From: DASPMP01 sp035248725
GTDB lineage: Bacteria; Gemmatimonadota; Gemmatimonadetes; Gemmatimonadales; Gemmatimonadaceae
Assembly: GCA_035248725.1 (NCBI GenBank)
Contig: DATFHG010000062.1
Location: 1 to 7,881, forward strand
Direction: 5' to 3'
Length of the DNA: 7,881 nucleotides
Made by a program: the position numbers and the translations under genes. Below the pieces are notes generated by a model. That model was not told where the DNA came from. It saw nothing but the letters and a program-made list of their open reading frames with translations, and searched no databases. Numbering within the stretch: position 1 is the first letter of the stretch; every line of letters begins with the position of its first letter. Below are positions 6,864 through 7,881 of this stretch, piece by piece.

Positions 6864-7030
6864 CGAAGCACTGCTGGACGCAGGATACGCAGAAGACGCA
6901 GGACGGCACGCAGGAGGGCGAACGGCGAAGGGATCTTTGGGTCTGCGCAACCAAAGATCTCATCGCCGTTTGCAGTTTTCTGCGTCCATCTGCGTCTTCT
7001 GCGTGCCGTTCTGCGTCCAGTGGTTCTTCG
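6864..7030. repeat. 167-bp imperfect inverted repeat built from ACGCAG / CTGCGT units
   Basis: The left arm (6864-6940) and right arm (6951-7030) pair around a 10-nt loop. Perfect blocks from outside in are: CTGGACGCAG (6874-6883) with CTGCGTCCAG (7011-7020); ACGCAGAAGACGCAG (6887-6901) with its complement at 6990-7004; AACGGCG (6921-6927) with CGCCGTT (6964-6970); and GATCTTTGG (6932-6940) with CCAAAGATC (6951-6959). Each arm holds four copies of ACGCAG or its complement: left at 6878, 6887, 6896 and 6908; right at 6980, 6990, 6999 and 7011. Spacing is 9-12 bp. It lies between two divergent genes, so it is not a terminator for either. It could be a REP- or MITE-like repeat, a protein-binding array or a structured RNA. 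There is no poly-T tract after the arms. Confidence 0.75.
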
Positions 7031-7033
7031 CAC

Positions 7034-7060
7034 CGACAATGTCGACGATGCCGACGATGC
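7034..7060. repeat. Three tandem copies of a 9-bp unit
   Basis: CGACAATGT (7034-7042) is followed by two identical copies of CGACGATGC (7043-7051 and 7052-7060); the first copy differs at two positions. It begins four bases after the long hairpin ends. It may be a small slippage product, or a regulatory-protein array upstream of the lipoprotein gene. Nothing in the sequence favours one of these strongly. Confidence 0.45.
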
Positions 7061-7170
7061 CTGGGCGCGCCCCTCTTCCGCAGACCCGGTCCGGAGGAGA
7101 GTTTCTGCGTCAGCCGCTCGGCGCTGGGCGACGGTACCAGGAACTCCTTCCAGAGAGACGGAGAGCCCTC

Positions 7171-7881
7171 ATGGAGCATCTGATCTGGCATCGCCGAGCC
7201 AATGGCACGCTCGCGATGCTGTCCTTCGTGGCGATCATCGCGTGCGATTCGCCACGCATCAGCGAACCCGCGACGTTCGGCGAGTCGCACGACGTCGCCT
7301 TCGCGGCGGCCGGCGGCGGGGGCGTCAGCGTGGTGAACGTGTCGAACGACACCACGTCGCAGAACGAGACGCCGCTCGCGGTGAACCCGCGGAATCCGAT
7401 GAACATGATCACCGGGAACAACGACTGGAACTGGAACAACGGCTGCGGCGTCAACGCCACCTTCGACGGGGGCAAGACGTGGACGAAGACGCTGCCGAGC
7501 GGATTCATTCCGGCGATCACGAAGTACACGGACGATCCGAGCATCGCGGGCACCGGCTACTACGATTACGGCGGCGATCCCGCGGTCGCGTTCGGGCCGG
7601 ACGGCACGGCGTACTTCCCGTGCTTCGGCTACCAGGCGGTGTCGCCCTACGGCGTCGTGCTGCTGATGAATCGCTCGACGGACGGCGGGCGCACGTGGAT
7701 CGACGATCCGACGCAGGTGGCCGTGGTGAGCGCGTTCACGGGCAACGGCAAGGCCAAGGGATCGACGGGACAGTTCCCCGATCACGAGGCGATTCACGTC
7801 GCCAGCGATGGCACGATCTACGTCACCTGGGCGCAGTTCAGCGGCTACGGCGGACATTCACCCATCTGGATCGCGTCGTCC
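7171..7881 (+). CDS. Lipoprotein with sialidase-type Asp-box (BNR) repeats, N-terminal part only
   Basis: The frame is open from the ATG at 7171 to the window end, giving 237 residues with no stop. It starts with a lipoprotein signal: basic n-region with Arg8-Arg9, a hydrophobic stretch at 13-24 and the lipobox IIAC with Cys25 as the predicted lipidated residue, so export and membrane anchoring are expected. The mature part looks like a beta-propeller of the sialidase/BNR class. It has Asp boxes TFDGGKTW (97-104) and STDGGRTW (169-176), and blade-like segments ETPLAVNPRNPMNMITGNND (66-85), GDPAVAFGPDGTAYF (135-149) and HEAIHVASDGTIYVTW (205-220). Asp-box proteins include true sialidases, but many only share the fold. 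No sialidase active-site motif such as FRIP is visible, so enzymatic activity is open. The GGAGAG at 7160-7165 is a good ribosome site 5 nt before the ATG. The C-terminal blades lie outside the window. Confidence 0.9.
   Translation, partial: MEHLIWHRRANGTLAMLSFVAIIACDSPRISEPATFGESHDVAFAAAGGGGVSVVNVSNDTTSQNETPLAVNPRNPMNMITGNNDWNWNNGCGVNATFDGGKTWTKTLPSGFIPAITKYTDDPSIAGTGYYDYGGDPAVAFGPDGTAYFPCFGYQAVSPYGVVLLMNRSTDGGRTWIDDPTQVAVVSAFTGNGKAKGSTGQFPDHEAIHVASDGTIYVTWAQFSGYGGHSPIWIASS

Larger units (their letters stand above)
6811..7170. other. 360-bp divergent intergenic region between arsR and the Asp-box lipoprotein gene
   Basis: I see no convincing gene here. The right side of the arsR operator and its promoter occupy 6811-6846, a long hairpin repeat 6864-7030, and a 9-bp tandem repeat 7034-7060. 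The remaining 7061-7170 should contain the lipoprotein promoter, but I cannot point to a clear -35/-10 pair. Another isolated TTCTGCGT lies near 7103-7110. Open frames across the region on both strands run through the hairpin and look like chance products of GC-rich DNA. Confidence 0.6.

Noticed and set aside
6864..7030. Reading the hairpin as a CRISPR array or an intrinsic terminator
   Set aside because: The units are 6 bp with 3-6 bp between them and appear in inverted arms, unlike CRISPR repeats and spacers. There is no T-tract, and no gene ends at the hairpin from either side.
5999..7039. A 346-residue minus-strand frame extending the SRPBCC protein upstream
   Set aside because: The extra part lies over arsR in another frame and is Arg/His-rich. 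The ATG at 6481, with its strong ribosome site and ATGA overlap, gives a normal-length SRPBCC protein.
6809..7183. A plus-strand 124-residue frame across the intergenic region
   Set aside because: It begins inside the ArsR operator and runs through the hairpin; it has no ribosome site and its protein has no recognisable feature.
6478..7857. A 459-residue minus-strand frame that would extend ArsR far upstream
   Set aside because: The ArsR domain starts at the ATG at 6810, which fits the family length and the promoter. The extension runs through the hairpin repeat and antisense to the lipoprotein gene, and has low-complexity composition.
7171..7881. Calling the lipoprotein a true sialidase (neuraminidase)
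   Set aside because: Only two Asp boxes and propeller-like segments are visible. These mark the fold, not the enzyme; no FRIP motif or catalytic residues can be identified in the visible part.

Overview
The window is dense, GC-rich bacterial chromosome (about two thirds GC by eye, strong G/C preference at third codon positions). The gene types suggest a member of Gemmatimonadota, or less likely Acidobacteriota. The main reason is a short PadR regulator coupled to a very large duplicated 'orphan' ABC permease of the ADOP/MacB type. The ArsR-SRPBCC pair and the Asp-box lipoprotein fit the same group. This placement is inference from family distribution; there is no rRNA or other phylogenetic marker here.

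Layout. (1) Positions 1-2924, minus strand: an AraC-type regulator, a class I SAM-dependent methyltransferase and an unrecognised three-helix membrane protein, in that order of transcription. The last two are 16 bp apart, so they are probably one transcript; the regulator is 61 bp upstream. A possible plus-strand gene end overlaps the tail of the membrane gene at the left edge. (2) Positions 2925-2999: a 75-bp divergent intergenic region with a nested two-part palindrome, the probable PadR operator. (3) Positions 3000-6002, plus strand: PadR regulator and ADOP permease, with the permease ATG directly after the padR stop codon. (4) Positions 5999-6810, minus strand: an ArsR repressor and an SRPBCC/AHSA1 protein overlapping in an ATGA. 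The SRPBCC stop overlaps the permease stop in one CTAG. The ArsR start codon lies inside a perfect 10-bp inverted repeat, and a TATACT -10 box lies so close that the message is probably leaderless. (5) Positions 6811-7170: a 360-bp divergent intergenic region holding a 167-bp imperfect inverted repeat made of ACGCAG/CTGCGT units, then a 9-bp tandem triplication. (6) Positions 7171-7881, plus strand: the start of a lipoprotein with sialidase-type Asp-box repeats, cut by the window end.

Three small regulator-plus-target modules (AraC/methyltransferase/membrane protein, PadR/permease, ArsR/SRPBCC) therefore lie side by side, each with its regulator first. I see no rRNA, tRNA, CRISPR array, transposase or phage gene. 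I find no clear sign of a wholly new system. The least explained items are the long hairpin repeat, the cysteine-bearing membrane protein and the overlap of operators with start signals.
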